This document shows, in pieces, positions 13,959-14,582 of a stretch of 14,582 bases of DNA. Source of the stretch: an uncultured Lentisphaeria bacterium (GTDB taxonomy: Bacteria > Verrucomicrobiota > Lentisphaeria > Victivallales > UBA1829). Location of the stretch: the NCBI GenBank assembly GCA_905211485.1, contig CAJMAW010000081.1:1-14582 (forward strand), in the 5' to 3' direction. Made by a program: the position numbers and the translations under genes. The notes below the pieces were generated by a model. The model was not told the origin of the DNA and ran no database searches. It was given only the letters and a program-made list of their open reading frames with translations. How positions within the stretch are numbered: position 1 is the stretch's first letter; each line of letters begins with the position of its first letter.

Positions 13959-14582
13959 TCAGTAGACGGATTCCGGGAAATAGAAATTCTCCGCGTTTTC
14001 CCGGGTGATGATTTCGGAAGGAATGATGATTTCATTTTTCCCTCCGGGAGGGGTTTTCCCGTTGCGGAGTCCGGCGAGAGCCTGATCCATTCCGGTTTCG
14101 ATCATGGCGGGGGAGTAGGAGACGGTGGCCTTGACAAGCGGATCCCCATCCAGAATGCGTTTGACGACGTTTTTGGCTCCGCCGCCTCCGATCATGGCCT
14201 TGAGATCGGTCCGTCCGGATTCGCTGTAAGCTTTGAGAGCGCCGCTCAGGACGTCGTCATCGCCTGTCCAGACGGCGTCGACCTTCGGGTGCTTCTGGAG
14301 AAAGTTCTCCATGAGGGCGAGTCCTTTTTCCGCATTCCAGTAGGAAGCCTGGGATTCCAGGATCCGGATCTCCGGCCAGGATTTTTCCAGTTCCTCCCGG
14401 AAGGCGGAAACGCGTTCCGTGTTGATGGGGGAGGGGACTCCTTCCATGAGCAGAATGTCGCCTTTTCCGTCCAGGAGTTTTCCTGTCGCTTCCGCCGCCG
14501 CTTTCCCGAAACTGCGGTTGCTTCCGTTGACGAACACGTCCTGATGCGCTTCGGAAAGAGGGTTCGAGACCACCACGAGATA
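13959..14582 (-). CDS. Periplasmic sugar-binding protein of an ABC transporter, C-terminal part
   Basis: The last 207 codons or so of a gene whose start lies beyond the right edge; the frame is open to the end and reads YLVVVSNPL there. The visible part has the RbsB/LacI-type periplasmic-binding fold: a D-V-F-V-N-G segment with a following helix (FGKAAAEATGKLL), the ILLMEGV strand, NTERVSAFREEL, KVDAVWTGDDD (hinge-side sugar contacts typical of the family), and the closing VKATVSYSPAMIETGMDQAL segment. The family binds pentoses, hexoses or related ligands for uptake; the ligand cannot be told here. It is on the same strand as the EIIA-CBS operon but separated from it by about 390 bp with a hairpin and a new promoter, so it belongs to a different unit. 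Confidence 0.85.
   Translation of the reverse strand, partial: YLVVVSNPLSEAHQDVFVNGSNRSFGKAAAEATGKLLDGKGDILLMEGVPSPINTERVSAFREELEKSWPEIRILESQASYWNAEKGLALMENFLQKHPKVDAVWTGDDDVLSGALKAYSESGRTDLKAMIGGGGAKNVVKRILDGDPLVKATVSYSPAMIETGMDQALAGLRNGKTPPGGKNEIIIPSEIITRENAENFYFPESVY

Noticed and set aside
13634..14035. Minus-strand frame of 133 residues over the intergenic region
   Set aside because: Low-complexity F/L/S-rich product made from the purine tract and tandem repeats, overlapping the sugar-binding-protein gene in another frame.

Overview
The window looks like a piece of a Lentisphaerota (Victivallales-type, PVC superphylum) chromosome. The reasons are two pseudopilin-like proteins with an FTLIELLVVIA N-methylation segment and an H-x9-DG-type C-terminus (a family hugely expanded in that phylum), a GntR/LacI chimeric regulator beside secreted degradative proteins, and a small acidic protein of a type I recall from Verrucomicrobia and Lentisphaerota. 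The taxon is inferred from gene content and was not tested by a search. All genes but one are on the minus strand. No tRNA, rRNA, CRISPR array, IS element or phage gene was seen.

Left block (96-7227): an apparent minus-strand operon running regulator (4904-5986), secreted parallel beta-helix protein (2987-4846), secreted M14 zinc carboxypeptidase-like protein (936-2990) and pseudopilin-like protein (96-890). The beta-helix and peptidase genes overlap by ATGA. A second pseudopilin-like gene (6379-7227) diverges from the regulator. The intergenic region between them holds two back-to-back promoters that each match TTGACA-N17-TATAAT exactly. Midway between them lie two similar palindromes whose centres are 22 bp apart, the likely operator of the regulator. 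I read this as a substrate-inducible module for handling an extracellular glycan, peptide or glycopeptide. The substrate cannot be told from sequence.

Right block (7353-13567): a minus-strand series that starts from a good sigma70-type promoter at 13609-13637. It encodes an EIIA(Fru/Ntr)-CBS fusion protein, an ArsB/NhaD-type ion transporter (ATGA-coupled to it), an SLC12-like cation-chloride cotransporter/APC permease with its cytoplasmic C-terminal domain, the small acidic protein and a PHP-domain phosphoesterase. The first three suggest an ion-homeostasis unit in which a phosphorylatable, nucleotide-sensing soluble protein controls two transporters.

Right edge (13959-14582): the C-terminal part of a periplasmic sugar-binding protein whose start lies outside the window. 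The roughly 390 bp between it and the EIIA-CBS gene hold the promoter, a 43-nt pure purine tract, four tandem 9-bp units and a 10-bp-stem hairpin, but no convincing gene.
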